Numbered from the stretch's first letter, positions 12,579 through 25,791 are shown. The stretch: 64,000 nucleotides of DNA from Acanthornis magna (GCA_036785705.1 JAWUZG010000361.1:248001-312000); one strand, 5' to 3'. The notes: a model not told the origin generated them from the sequence alone. Translations and numbers: made by a program.

Positions 12579-13919
12579 TATGATCTAGTTCTTCTTATCT
12601 ATTAGAACTTTTAATCTGTTTAGTATGGTTAAATTTAAGGTCTCAAATTAATTTTGTTAGTGAATAGGAGGTAAATCTGGCTGACTCTCATTCATTCAGC
12701 AAACAAATATGAATTCTGTGGAGCTATGAAAGCTTCAGATTTCAGGTCTTTCATTCTGTCCATAAGAGGCCAAAAACTCATACGATAACATTTTTCAGTT
12801 AACATTTCATGCATTAGAAGGCACCAAAATTTACAGAAGTTCAGCCAGTGATCTGTTCCAAGCTACAGTTCACACAGCATGCTTGAAATCCAACATCTTC
12901 TGATATTTCTGTCTCACATTTAGTTGGCACTGCATGAAGATCTGGCCTGCTCAAGGCACGTGCAGCACAGCAAGACTAACATCTGGGGTATACAAGTATA
13001 TTAGAGTTTAGAGATGGGATTGCAAATGCCGGTTGAAACAATTGAAAGTCATTGTGCTAAAAAATTCTAGACACATGAAGAACAGGTTTAAAGCAATTGG
13101 TCGCAATCTATTTTGCCAAAAATCTCAGTCCTTGGGGAAAAGATGTAGAAGGATCTACTGAGTGGATAATCAAGTTAGCAAAGGCAGTTCTGGAAAAGTT
13201 TGAGGAACATGGATAAATTCCAATGTATTTGCAACCTTAAATACAAAGCATCTACCTTTCCAAAAGATAATGTTTCCTTTCAGACTTAAATCATTGACCT
13301 TAATGAAAGACTTGAAATTGAAATGCTGCAGTCTGTGTTTCACAAAAAGAAAGACTGGATTACCACACTAAGTATTATGATTTTCAGAATGAGAAAAAAA
13401 CCACCTTAAACTCTTTTCCATCTTTGGTTATTGCCTCAAAATTAAATCTGTTTACTTCAGTTTAAACCTTTCCATGTGCTCCATCATGTCATTGTCTAGT
13501 ACAACTTTAGCCACTCCACTGCAATCTCTGCTCATCAGAGATCTGTGCTTTCTAATAAGCACTGCCTGGAAAGTCTGCCTGGGTTAAACTCTGCTACACA
13601 TTCATCAAAGCTCCTTTCTTTATTTTCTTTGCCTTTGTCACATACAATGTCTCGAGTAACCAATATTAAAAGTGCACATTTGACATAAGAATATATGTCC
13701 TTTACACTTAGAAAGATAAATATAACAGAAGAGGTTTCTATGAGAAAAGTATCTTTCATAAGAGTGATTGATGGCAGAGGAAATAACAGGTAGACTTTTG
13801 ATCTTTTTTCCAATTATATCAGATGGTCTAACAGAAGCCTACCTTGGTCTAATAAGCCTTAATTCTTTCTTTTGACATTTGTGGCTGCAACACAGTTCCT
13901 AAACCCAGGATCTCTCATA
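12579..13919. other. Spacer between two inverted LTRs
   Basis: About 1.3 kb of AT-rich DNA separating the minus-strand LTR at 12.2 kb from the plus-strand LTR at 13.9 kb. I see no gag, pol or env-like reading frame, so it is not a proviral interior; the opposite orientation of the LTRs also argues against that. Confidence 0.65.
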
Positions 13920-13924
13920 GCACT

Positions 13925-14296
13925 TGTCCTAGTTTTGGCCAGGACCTTAATGCTATTCCATACCACCCCACATCATTGCCAGGGGTGGGGGGGAAGGGAC
14001 TCTCTCTGGCTTCCAAGAAGAAGAGCATTTCTTCCAGTGGGAAAAATTGTGATGGGAAAAAAGGTCTGATATTGTTTTATTTTACATGTAAATGGTTTTT
14101 TTGTCTTACACATTTGTTATTAATATTGTTGCTGTTACTGTTCATTTTTTTATCTCGTTGTTTCCAGTAAATTGTTCTTACCTCAACCTGGGATCTTTGC
14201 CCTTTTTTCATTCAATTGGAGGGGGAGGGGTAGCAAGCAGTAGCGTGATATTAGTGAGAGCACTAAATTGGAGAATAGCACTCCTAAACCATGACA
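13925..14296 (+). mobile_element. Solo ERVL-type LTR with perfect 5-bp target duplication
   Basis: A 372-bp element starts TGTCCTAGTTTTGGCC and ends CTAAACCATGACA. It is flanked by identical 5-bp direct repeats GCACT at 13920-13924 and 14297-14301. A 5-bp duplication fits class III (ERVL) endogenous retroviruses. The 3' part, AGTAAATTGTTCTTACCTCA and the GGAGGGGGAGGGG patch, parallels the polyadenylation-signal and G-rich U5 region of the copy at 56.26-56.34 kb. It is some 210 bp shorter than that copy; the U3 jumps from the terminal motif almost directly to the TATTCCATACCACC block, so an internal deletion is likely. No internal region remains, consistent with LTR-LTR recombination. Confidence 0.9.
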
Positions 14297-14301
14297 GCAC
14301 T

Positions 14302-17300
14302 GTATGCAAATCACAGCTCAATGCTGCAGTGACAATTTCGTTCTCTTCCACTGATACTGATATATACAACTCACACTGAGTTGTAGAAATAATGTGAGCT
14401 AAATTCTATGTCTTGCTTAGGACATACACCGAGCTTTTATTCACTTTACTATAATCTGTGCGATAGTATTACAGACTGGTAAGGCACCTCACATTTTGAA
14501 TGTATTTCTAGACACTTTATGTAAGTAAAGTATTGATCAACTTACATAACCACAGATCAAATTTACTTTCAAAAGAATTCTGCCTTTCTGAGATATAATT
14601 TAGTTTTCTGATTAGCTAGTTTGTACATAAAGAGTTCAGAGACTGTATCAGGACCTCTCAAAAATCCTGATGTATCATTTAAGAAGTATAAAAACATCTA
14701 CCATTTGTACATAATCTTCCATCCAAAAGTATTTTAAAATTCACTACACAAGGTATTTCACATGTCCATTGCTTGACACTGTAACTTGTTAAATGAGAAT
14801 GTTTCGAGCCCCACATCAACTAATGTTGCAGAGGTTCCTTTATCAAAAAGAACTGTTACACTGCACATCTGGCCTGGCTAGGCAGACACACCATTCTCAA
14901 GGGGAAAGAAAGCATAACCCTAATTCTTGTTCCTTCCTTCCACCCCTCTGTTAGCTCTAATATGCAGATTTCTAATGGGTAACATCACAACCATTCTCCT
15001 CATGAGAAGCAAAGAGCCAAATTTTGCCTTTAAGAAGCTGTGTCCTCACACTCTTGACACTTAGTCTTCTTCACAAAATGATTAATTTAATTTTCTATAT
15101 ATAGTTAATTTCTATGTCTATTCATCTGATCTATTTGGACTTTCTTTCTTGGAAATACCTACTCAGGTACAGCAGTACCCCCAAAACACAGTAAAAAGGA
15201 AGGCCATTCAGGAAGTCACTTTCAGTACTACATTACTCTTTGCATTATTAATATGTAATACAGAATTTATACTCCAAGCTCCCAGTAAACTAGAATTGAT
15301 GAGCCTAGTAACATGCATATTTACAATGAGTACTTCTCATGAAGTGTATGATTTATAAAGTTGGGTAGTAATTGTGGAGATACTGTAAACAGGAAAAAGT
15401 CAGCTAAGCTAGAAGGAACATGCTAATTAAAGGATACAAATGAAATGCAAGTTAAAAGCAGCCAGAGAAGGAGAAGGGAAAATCCTGTCCCCAAACAAGA
15501 AGGAAGGAAGGAGCGAGAGCATACCCCTTGCTAGATTTGCATATCATATCCCAGGGCCCAGCCACAGTTAGCAGGGAGGGAAACACTGATCCTTCACATC
15601 TCTATTTAGTGCAGGTCCCCAGGCAGCTTTCCTATTGAAAAAGATCTAGGAAGGAAGTTGAAAAGAAGGACAGCAAAAGGAACAAAAGAGAAAGTGATGG
15701 AGCAGAGCTCAGAGCCAGAGCTGCTCCTAGGGAAGGGTGGTTTCTCAGCAGCTCACTCCACAGATACAATCCAAGGACGGCCAAAGTCATTCCAGTCAAA
15801 ACTAAGACATGGTGACTAAGGATGAGAGCAAGTTCAGAGGCCAAGCAGTGGCATCACCATATCCTGATGGATTAAGTATTTAGGCAAGGCAATGTTTGTA
15901 AGTCAAGCTAATGCCATTCATCAGAACAACTGATTACAGTGTGGAGGAGGAAGAAAAAGATTATGACTGTACAAGCTCTTCTTCATGTGAGGTGCTGAGG
16001 TGTGACACAGGTGCAGTGTGTGAGTAAGGACAGTGTCCTCAGCTCTGGGATTGAGTGAGATGTCCTGAAAAAGGCACAGATTTAAACCACAGGTATACAT
16101 GGGGGTACGGAAAAAAGGCTTTAGCATAACTTCATGTGCTTTCCATGAGCAACAGGTTCTGGGAAGATAGCCTCGACCCACTGTAATATCCACAGATATA
16201 AGAACAGGTGTAGAATTTAATGGCATAGCCCAAAATCTCCCAAAGTTCATGATGAATCTGCTGAATTAGGGAACTTTGTGTCAGGTCCTTAAATCAGACA
16301 TCATGTGGAAAGCTGCAGACAAATCTATGAAGGAAAACAGACTGACATTGCAGTTTATATCTGAAATAACTCTAATGATTTCACTGCTTTTAAGTTGCAA
16401 GTGTTCCTTGGTCTTCAGCTAGCAGACTTTTCTCAAATCCAGTCTGCCAATAGTGGAAAAGAAATGAAAGGAGGAAGCACTTAAAATAATTAATAATCAT
16501 TATGGGCTGGGTTTAGTTTAACAAGCATTATCTGTGGTCTTGGAATATTTCTCTGAGGTTTACTGGAAATTTATGAACCATGGGGGAAAAAATACTGATA
16601 ATGGAAGAAGCAGGCAAGAGCAGAGTGTTTTTAAAACTGCAGAACCTTAAGGAGTTGTTTGGTTTGATTTATTTTTATAATCTAAATCAGAGGTTTTTTC
16701 CAATTTTGTCCAAACTCTGAAGCATAAACAAAATGACAGAAAAAATATATATAAAAATAAATCATTCCTTTGGCTTCTCAGAGCTCTGTAAAGATCTAAA
16801 TTCTGAAGGTCTTAAAAGCCAGTTCTTCAGCAAAGGGAGTAAATAAATTAAACCACCATTCTTCTATTCCCCTCTAGTATCTACATTGTTCAATAGTCTC
16901 CAAATAACATAAAAGAGAAAATGTTCAACTGTTGAGGATCAGAAGGGTTTTTTCAGAGTTTCACTTTAATTAGCTTAAAGCTAAGAATATGTCCCATGAA
17001 CTAATACCAAGTTCTTAGTCAATCTTTTCATATTTTTGCCATTAATTACTTCTGTTATGCCAGTGGGAAAACAAAGATACAGGCCCTAATCAGTGCTCCC
17101 AAGTGTTTGTTAATGAACTCTGAGGGGACCAAACAACCATAATTGTCTTTCAGAACTGGAAACCTTCCTTGTAAAGAAGTTTTTGTCTGCATATCACACT
17201 TTATATTGCTTATTGTTGCTTTTATCACTTTATTGCTTTTGTTACTTTTTCATGTGGGAAATGTTTTGATTAGATAGAATACACCCTCAGAGATTCATCC

Positions 17301-19551
17301 TTGTCTTTCACAATAGCTATCTCTGCATTTACAGCAATAATGCAATCTCCATAATCCTGAATTTGTAGAATTTTCTCATTATTTTATCATAGTACCTTCA
17401 CTAGCACTTATCATTCTCTAACACACGAAGCCAGCTTAGCAATTATTGTATTACTGTATTACTACCATTTAACAGTGAGTTGTAATGTTTGTGACAAAAA
17501 TAGAAAATTGGACCAGAATCTAAATTTCCATAACAGAATGCATCATTGTGGCAACATTAAGAGCACACTTTAGTGAACCTTTAGTATTCATCTGTACCTG
17601 TGACTACCATGGTGTTTCTGGACCAAGATTCTGACTGAAATGTTTCCCAAGAATGCTCTAAGCAAGCAAGGAGGCAGATTCTTTCTAACAGTTGCTTAAC
17701 ATAGTCTACTTGAGGTTCTTTCATGGTACATCTACAACTTAAACAGGTGCTTCTAAGCAAGTCAAATTTATTTCAACAACTAATATTCCATTCAATCCAA
17801 ATATCAACCAAAGCAGCTGAACTGTGACATTGGCCAGCTGGCTGCATGCAGATGAGCAGGTACAGTCTATATTGGGGTGTATTCTGGAACAGCTGTGCTG
17901 CTGGAGACAATGTGGGCGAGTTTACAGGTGCAACGCACGCCTCAGCTAAGAGCTGAGACAGCTTTATGTTAGACATGTGCAGGGTGGGTGAAGGGTGCTG
18001 ACTCAGCCACCTCAGATGACAGGAAGGGGCAGGTAGGACTCTCCCAAGGCAGAAGGACTCCCCAACAGAATACAGATGTGATCAGGTAAAATCTTTATGT
18101 TTCTCTTTCCCCAAAGGACGTACCTGCCTACCCTATATACAAATAACAGCCTATAGTTGTTGGCTGGATCCAAACACCTGTGCAGACCTGCCTGTCACAT
18201 AAAAGCATTCTTTCGCCTGCATACTAGCTCTCAAATGACAAATTATGCTCATTTTTTGCCAGGCTGGGCGTGAACAAATTGCAGTGCTTTGACTTTCCAC
18301 CAACGCAGCCCTCTGCTAAGAACGCTGCAAACAACAGCCATCACACTGAATTCAGTCCCATCTGTATCTTATGCGGCGTTTTTACAAAAACAATCATTAT
18401 CTGTAAATTTACCAGGAAATGACACAGAATAGACCTAGGTCAAAATCTGAAGCAGAGTAACTGAACTCTCACAGAGGAAATTAATTTCAGAGAAGAACCA
18501 AAATATTTTAGGAAGGGGCTAAACAGCTTGGTTTCTTCCTGTTCAATTGTAATGCCAAATTGTAATCACTAATCTGCTCCTCAGCATAATCTAGAAAATA
18601 CATGTTTTACCATGCAATTCTTAAGCTGTCAATTCATATTTAAACAAAAAGGAAATGAGCACATACATAAAAATCTGGTTTGATATCTTGAGATGAAATT
18701 GTGGCTCCATTTAATTCAATGGAAAATTTGTCATTGACTTATGTACTCAATAATGTTAGCAGGCACTTTTTCACATAAAAGACTAAACTTTCAGAATAAG
18801 CATGAAGGGACTGGCTTTGAAACTAAATTCAGGATTTCTTATTACTTTTGTTCCTCTCCCTCCAAAAGAAAAGAGAAATCAATATGGGTTAATTCAATGT
18901 TTATATTTCTGTCATCCTGTTTTAAATCTAAAGTGAAAGGGGTTGTTTTAACATTGCAAATGCTTCTTTCCTCCATAGAACTATAGATCAAGGTTTGACA
19001 TATGAAAAGCATAACTCTATAGGGAAACTAAAAAATATTTGAAGTATTTTTTCATCATCTTTGAACACATGGAGTTCATTGCATAGATTTATTACTATTA
19101 ACTCACAATGTGTGCACTCACACATTTTTTTATTTTTGTGTCCTGTTCTTTCTTATTTTATCTGTGTCAGCCACCTCCCTTTTCTCCACATAAATCCCTA
19201 CTTAGCCAACATCTGCACCAGTCCAAAAGGCAGGGCAATGATGAGGGCAGCAGGAAACACTATTTCCTAGGCGTAACTGGCTTTCACAGTTAACGGTATC
19301 TTTTAGTGCTGGATAACTTCCTTTGTTGCCAAGGGATGTTTCTCGGGAGTGGTCAGAGTAATGAGACCATGGAAAAGAGGCAGGCATGACCTTCTTTTGC
19401 CTGCACACAACATTCCCTGAATAAACCCTCAAAGTTCCCTACCTGATCTAGGAAGAATGAAGACTGAATTGAGGCTAATACTGAAGAGCTCATTGAAAAA
19501 CAAGTGAAAGTGACAACAGTTCCTCTTCTCCCTTTGGTTTTAGTTCTTTCT
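14302..19551. other. Gene-free stretch, no repeat recognised
   Basis: About 5.2 kb of AT-rich DNA without a supported gene or transposon. A 70-codon hydrophobic minus-strand frame at 15632-15844 opens only from a TTG and lies opposite purine-rich DNA, so I do not call it. AT-rich homeodomain-like motifs cluster at about 16960-17130 (TTTAATTAGC, CATTAATTAC), a weak hint of conserved noncoding DNA that only alignment could test. Confidence 0.55.
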
Positions 19552-19713
19552 CTAAGTTTTTTTGGGGGTTTTTTGGTTTCGTTTTTTGGTTGGGTTTTTT
19601 TTTGGGGGGGGGGGTATTTGGTTGGTTTGGTTTTTGGGGTTTTTTTGTGGTTTTTTTGTTTTTATTTTTTTGGGTTTGTTTTTTTTTTTTTTTTTTTGGT
19701 TTTTTTTTTGGTG
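19552..19713 (+). repeat. T/G low-complexity tract with long G run
   Basis: About 160 bp of T runs broken by G runs, including 11 consecutive G at 19604-19614, further GGGGG and GGGG runs, and a T run of more than 15. A and C are almost absent on the plus strand. The open frames across it, on either strand, are low-complexity artefacts. The spacing of G runs is compatible with G-quadruplex formation on the plus strand. Confidence 0.93.
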
Positions 19714-21598
19714 CAAATGCAGGAGAATTTATGCATTGCTTAAATAATATTAGGCAATACAACAGAAACTAGGCAATATGACCAGAGACAATTTTTGATC
19801 ACATAAAGCAGGAGTATGATTCAATCAAAAATAGTGGTACAATTTTACCTTTAAATATATTAATCCCAAAATTAACACCCACCAAAGTTTGAATCGAATA
19901 ATGGAATAAATAATATACAAAACAATATAAAAGACCTTTATTTGTGCTTCGAGTAACAACTGTGCACAATTACAGCCTTTTTAATTTTAATTCTCTATTT
20001 CAAAATTTCTTTCACTTTTAAAAAATTAATTGATTTCATTTTAATGTCTATTAATGTATCTCCTGGAACCACTGAGATTATATTACTGGTAATTACCACT
20101 AACATATATATATATAGTAAATAATACCTGTATGCACCTAAGCTTCCTTTTTCCAACGTCCACTTTCACCCAGCTTATCTGCTGGTATAAAGCAAGTGCA
20201 CAGCTCTACTGTTTCAGTAACACAAGGCTGATTTATATCAGCTGGGGATTTAGCCTATCTTGTTTCCATGAATTCAAACAGTATCTCACAGAGCTGTAAA
20301 GATCTCTTATACAAGTATGTAACAGAAAATGTAGAAAGCTCTAAGATGGCTGAACATTTCCTCAGAGTGCTGAGAGTTCCTTCCTGCTCATTTCACTTGT
20401 AAGTGAGAAATAACTCTCTGATGACTTGACCTCTTCAAAAAGAAAAAAAATAAATCTGTACTGATATCTGCCAATCAGGTCAAATTGCAGAAGCAAATTT
20501 ATTTTATTTACTATCCTCTGAAAACTGAAAATGATTAATAATTGCTTGCCCAAAGGCCTGAGGATAAATTCTGAAACAAACACTCCCTAGTTAGCTCAGA
20601 AAATCACCTCACCCATTTGATTTACACATCAATGTCTACTGAGGAACTAGTATGTGTTTCCTTATGTTACATCTATAAATTGTGCCACCATTTGTTAGGA
20701 TATAAATCATCAGCCTTTATAGTGTTTCAGATGATGGTATGTCATGGCTCCAAGTCATCTGTATGACCACAAAAATAAGTATGTAGAAACTGTCAGTATT
20801 TAACTAACTTATATAAAATCAATTTCTTGCTAAGAAAGATTAGGCATTGCATGGACATGTGGGTGTACAAAGTCCAGATGAGACAATGTCAGTACTTCAG
20901 GCATGCTGCCAATTATTATTCAAACACCATCCCTGAAATGGATTTTCTTCCTGCAAAAGAACAATAGAGTGTTTCCTAAAATGAAACAAAATGCTCAGTG
21001 CCGTTGTGGTTGGGGAGAAGGGAGAAAATATTAAATTATCTTATTTTGTGCATGAAAGAAAGAAACATTTCTCATAAGAGGGTACTTTACAAGGTGGAGC
21101 AAATTGTGTCATCTTCAAACACTGACTTTTGCAGAGGCCTCAGATACGAGATGTGGATACTTTTGTCCCTTGAAGTGTGATTTTTAAGAAATGTTGTATT
21201 TGGCAGGCTGTTATAACATGTCATGGTGCTATTAAATGCAAGTCAGAAGTTCTTTATAATTCATTAGCATTCCTTCTTGATTGGAAACTACGCAGCCACC
21301 TGCCCCTGCTGTTATTCAGAAGTAGGAGACAAGGTAGTCGTTCAGAAAGTACCAGACTGACAAGCAGTTGGCAGGGACGAATACCAGTGTATCAAAAAAC
21401 AAGTACAAAACAAGAGTAATGAAACTACACATGATTTACTGGTCAAACTAGTGATGTAAAGTGCTGGGACTTATGCAAACCTTGTTTCTGCATCAGATAA
21501 CCAGTGACTCATGTCAATATCAGGCAAATTCCTTGGTTCTGGGACACTGAGTTTGACAGCAATCAAGCACAAGCAAAATTGTTGCCACACTAGTTGTT

Positions 21599-21638
21599 AC
21601 AACACTCATACAAATGACACAACACTCACACAAATGAC
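21599..21638 (+). repeat. 20-bp direct tandem duplication
   Basis: Two adjacent copies of ACAACACTCATACAAATGAC, the second with a single T-to-C change. It is a local tandem duplication; no function is evident. Confidence 0.9.
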
Positions 21639-22971
21639 ATAAATACAAGAACCACCAGAGAAAACTCTTTAGCATTAAAAGGAAATCTCTATCTAGTGTA
21701 ACATATAATTTGCACATTCTACAATTCTCATCAGTGTATGCAATGTTAACTTCCAAGGATTCACCTGCATTTCTCAGCCTTAATTCTACCAAAAAATACA
21801 AGCAGTCTGACTTCCATGCATCCAGCTTGTGCCAAACATCCGTTTCTAATACCAAGAAACAAAGATTCAAAAAGAGTTCTTTGATACAAACATCTGCATA
21901 AAGTTGATCAAAATTTAATCACTTATTTTTTCCCTTTGTCAGTTCATGCTGTAGACAGGCTGGATGGAAGCATTCCCCCTTTTGATTTCTTTACTTTGAA
22001 AATTGTATATCTCAACACTGAAATGGGGATTTTCTACAGTGTGTTACAATACTGATGTCTGTTTAGGACTGTACATCTTTTATCGACAACACACTGCCAA
22101 AGTCTATGACTGTGATCACTGACATTTCACATACTCAGGTCCAAAGACAGGCTGTGGCAGTCAGATTAGACCATTTGCTATGCTGTGTTCCTTAGAAATA
22201 TAAAAACATATGTAGCCCCGAAAGCATAGCTAATTTAGCTGTAACACAGTTTTAAGTAATTTTAAACTTTAAAGGGATACAGAACCACCATTTACTTCAG
22301 TACACTCAGTTACTAGCCCATATCAGAGACCTGTTTTCCCTGAGCTACTTACATACTTACAATGTGAAGATTTTAAAAGGTGGATTTGTTGATACAAATC
22401 CAGTCATAACAGTGAGAAAAATGAAGTATTGCAAAACTGTTTTCTAATATATATATATATTTTACAACATGTGTGGCAGGCCAGTTTTCTGTGCAGAATT
22501 TGTACAAACAGCTGAAAAAAGTGTGGAAGAGGATCATGCTCTGGATTTCTTCCATTTTGAAAACCAGTAACTAAGTTTTCAAAATCCATACACATCCTTT
22601 CATGCCTTAAAATGATTATATACCAAGTCCACAGCAATAGCTTATTTTTTTCTTGAAAAAAAGAGCACAGGAAGAATATAATTTCTAGCTGCAATTTGAC
22701 CTATGAATCACATCCATAGTATCTACAAAGACTTTATGTGAAAATCATTTCCCCATCACTTGCATAATACTCTTATACTATACTTGTATGCATGTAGCAT
22801 ATGAACACATACCTTTAATAGATTAAGTTATTAATTACAATTTCAAAGTTTACAGTTGTTGTTTTTTGATCTCTTTATAGAGGGTTGGTAAAAAAGAGAC
22901 TGAAATGAATCCCGCATGAGGAAAGCAAAAAGGAAATACTGGTGAACTTATATAAAATAGGTATATAAATA

Positions 22972-23014
22972 CTTATCTGCTCTCCTCCTGCTATTACAGA
23001 GAAGAGCAGATAAG
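22972..23014. repeat. Inverted repeat, 12-bp perfect arms
   Basis: CTTATCTGCTCT at 22972-22983 is the exact complement of AGAGCAGATAAG at 23003-23014. One mismatch inward, CTC pairs with GAG, giving about 15 pairs around a loop of some 11 bases. Each arm contains a GATA motif (AGATAAG), so the repeat also presents two inverted GATA-factor sites. Confidence 0.8.
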
Positions 23015-23187
23015 CTGTATAGCTAAGACTGCAATTTTCTAGCCTGCAAACAGCCCAGCATTATCACTATGCACACTCTTTCACCTCGCACCTGTACACT
23101 ATGTACAACTCTTTCAGTTTTCAAGGAACAATTTAATGCCCTTCATCTGGAGCTTTAGACTGGACTGTAGCAAGCATTTTTTAACTG

Positions 23188-23353
23188 AAAGGGGGGTCAA
23201 ACACTGGAACAGCCTTTCCTAGAGAGGTAGTGAGGTCCCAAGCCTGTCAGGGTTTAAGAGGCATTTTGACAAGGCCCTTACGTACAAGCTTTGACTTGGT
23301 TGGTCCTTGGTCAGGTGGGTGGACTAGGTGATTATTGCACTTCAACTGAAATA
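23188..23353 (+). mobile_element. CR1 LINE 3' end, short old fragment
   Basis: About 165 bp of CR1 3' end in plus orientation: TCAAACACTGGAACAGCC, CTAGAGAGGTAGTGAGGTCC and GTGGACTAGGTGATTATTGC correspond to the CR1 pattern cactggaacag..., ...gaggtggtgga... and ...ggactagatgatc.... It ends in CTTCAACTGAAATAATCTAT and then passes without a break into the pentanucleotide array that follows. It is diverged and non-coding. Confidence 0.85.
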
Positions 23354-23460
23354 ATCTATTTTATTCTGTTCTATTCTATTCTATTCTATTCTATTCTATT
23401 CTATTCTATTCTATTCTATTCTATTCTATTCTATCCCCATCCCATCCCATCCCATCCCAT
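23354..23460 (+). repeat. Compound microsatellite (TTCTA)n-(CCCAT)n at a CR1 tail
   Basis: After an imperfect start, about 13 uninterrupted TTCTA units occupy 23369-23434, followed by five CCCAT units to 23460. The array begins exactly where the CR1 3' terminal repeat is expected, so it most likely grew from the CR1 tail by slippage. The second unit differs from the first by T-to-C changes. It is entirely pyrimidine plus A on the plus strand. An open frame through it is only the repeat translated. Confidence 0.93.
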
Positions 23461-25785
23461 CTCTCCTCTAACAAGTAATAAGGAAGCAGGGTATCTAGCT
23501 TAGATGCTAGCTCTTTTTAAAATTGTGTTAAAATTGTAGGGGGTCACAGCTGAGGAAATTCTGCCAATATCACACCAAAAACTTCCTGCTTCACAGTATG
23601 AAGCCTGGTACAGTGGAAATCCTATTAAGACAAATATTTACAGATAAAAATGATGTTGAATGAAAGTTTCAGTGTTCTCTTTTTCATCAGCAGTTACGCA
23701 AATCACTTTCTGCTCTACCACAAATATTGATTTATATTAATCACAAAACCTTCATGACTTGCAGGCATGAAAGAAAATCAATACAGTAATGGTTGGTTTT
23801 CTGCTAGCCAGCACATTTGTGTGACAGAAGAGGGCACACAATGAAGCCCTGTGGTAAGTCTGTAGGCAAACGGATGAGAAATGTGAGAGCAAAAATGCTG
23901 GTAGTGAATGGGAAGTAAATCCTTTAACAGCCCTAACTCAAATATGCTCTGAATGCTGATTTTACTCCATCTCAGAAGCCTTTATTTAGAATTCAGCATG
24001 GGAGAACAGCTCTAGGAACCACATTTCCACAAGGCATTTGGTACATCTCAGACTTATTATTCAGATGTTACTGACAGATCTCCTCTCATACTCTTCATAC
24101 GTAAAAATTGCCACAGTGAAGCTTAATTATTCAATAGTAACAGTGCATTTCATTCATACACACTTCTCTGTAAAACAGACACTGCTGTGTAACTCCATGA
24201 CCAATGTAACAATGTGCTCTTTAAAATAACACCTCCATGATCTCAAACATACCTGTGTCAGAAAAGTCAGCATACAGATGAATTACTACTTCTGTGTCAC
24301 TGGAACTGATATAACAGGATCTGTAGCATGAAAACCAAAGCACAGATGCCAGCTGAATCACACAGCTGATAGAACGAGACTAAAAGAGAGTAAAATACAT
24401 CCATCTGTCCTGACTGAGGTACTGACTTCTTAGACTACTCTGTCTCCTGAAATGCACAAGGCCAGTGCAGTCAACAGAGAGATTCTTGTTTATGTTTGCA
24501 ATGAATTTTCACATAGACCTTTTTCTACTGAATTGTGCTTTACTGCTCACAAGCTGAACCTAGTTCTGCTTAAAAAAAATAGTACTATTAGTCTATGCAG
24601 TTCTGTAATGGAGTAGGAAATAAAGATTATAAAAAGTCACTGAATGCACTCTCTTAAAGTGTCCCAAAATTCCTTTTGCAGATAAGAAATTTTGGGGAAA
24701 GTCAGTTTTCTTTTTGTAGTGCACCAGGGAGGCAAAACTGCATGCCACAATCTTAATTACAGTTTTACATGCTTGGAAATGAGCTATGCTGTCAGTAGTT
24801 TGTAGCTACAGTAAATGAAAGCAGAATCTACTTTTTAGTGACAGAAGACAACATAAGAAAAGTATGAGTATGCATTAGTAGCACTTAAAAAGATTATGAT
24901 ATGGCTGAAGATTTTTATAACATTAACTTCCAATATTAATGAATGCACATGAATTTCAGACATAACAATTTCTATTTAATTTACAAGGCTGTCAGTTTGT
25001 CTTTAAAGACAATTCAAAAGGGAAACAAAAATGACAATCACAAAAAAATACCTATTTAAATCTTTAAATCTAATCTGTGGAACCTGCTTCACAAATGAAC
25101 TCTTTGCAGTAATGCATTCCTGTCTTGATAAAATGTTGAGATTTGCAAGGAAATGAACAGATACTATTTTCTAATTCTCTCTAGAAACCCAGAAAAGAAC
25201 GGTTAGGTTCTATTGACCCTGTCTAAATGAAGCTGGAGGAACTGTCCAGAGCATATGAATATAATAGAAATATAAAAATATAATAAAAACTGTAAATTTG
25301 GAGGTGGTAGTCTTGACCAGGTTGGTTGATGTTCTTTCTACTGAGGTCTGCTTTTCTCCTGTGAAGTTACTGACTGTAATGCAGGTGAATAACAACCAAC
25401 AAGAAACTGGTAACAAAAGTGTAATGGATTATTGCATCAATGATTTCTGTGATTTCACTTAAGGTGATAATTTGCTACTAAATTCTGCTATTTAGAGGTT
25501 GAATTATCTCAAAATTGTATTGTAATTTAAACAATTGGTAAAAGTCCTAAAGTAGGAATGCTAGTATGGGCTTTAGAGGGGAAGAAAAAAGCAACAAGAA
25601 GGAAGATTTAACAAAATATTTGGAAATTTTAAAAATAATTCTACTCTGTAAGTGCAAAGAAGGTGAGTATGCATTTTATGGAATTCAGTAAGCGAAAAAA
25701 TTTATCTGCAACCATTATTTCTCCTTCTTTGTATACAGAACCCCTATATCATGTGAGAAATGACTGAAAAATATTTTACTAAAAA
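23461..25785. other. Gene-free stretch, nothing firm seen
   Basis: AT-rich with frequent stops. A 43-codon frame from an ATG at 25566 has a strong splice-donor-like AAG|GTGAGT at 25662, but the protein is not recognisable and I do not call an exon. No repeat family is evident. Confidence 0.55.
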
Positions 25786-25791
25786 CAAGAC

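Larger units (their letters stand above)
19714..23187. other. Gene-free stretch with minor simple repeats
   Basis: AT-rich DNA without a supported gene. Short TA dinucleotide runs lie at about 20103-20116 and 22447-22461. A 20-bp duplication (21599-21638) and an inverted repeat (22972-23014) are listed separately. No LTR, LINE or SINE is recognisable. Confidence 0.6.

Noticed and set aside
12226..14296. The two LTRs as the ends of one provirus
   Set aside because: They are in opposite orientation, and no gag/pol/env-like frame lies between them.
15632..15844. 70-codon hydrophobic minus-strand frame resembling a membrane micropeptide
   Set aside because: Opens only from TTG, lies opposite purine-rich DNA that yields L, S and F by composition, and matches no known micropeptide.
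25566..25662. Small ATG frame ending at a strong splice donor, like a first coding exon
   Set aside because: 32 codons only, unrecognised, frame closes 11 codons past the donor; common enough by chance.
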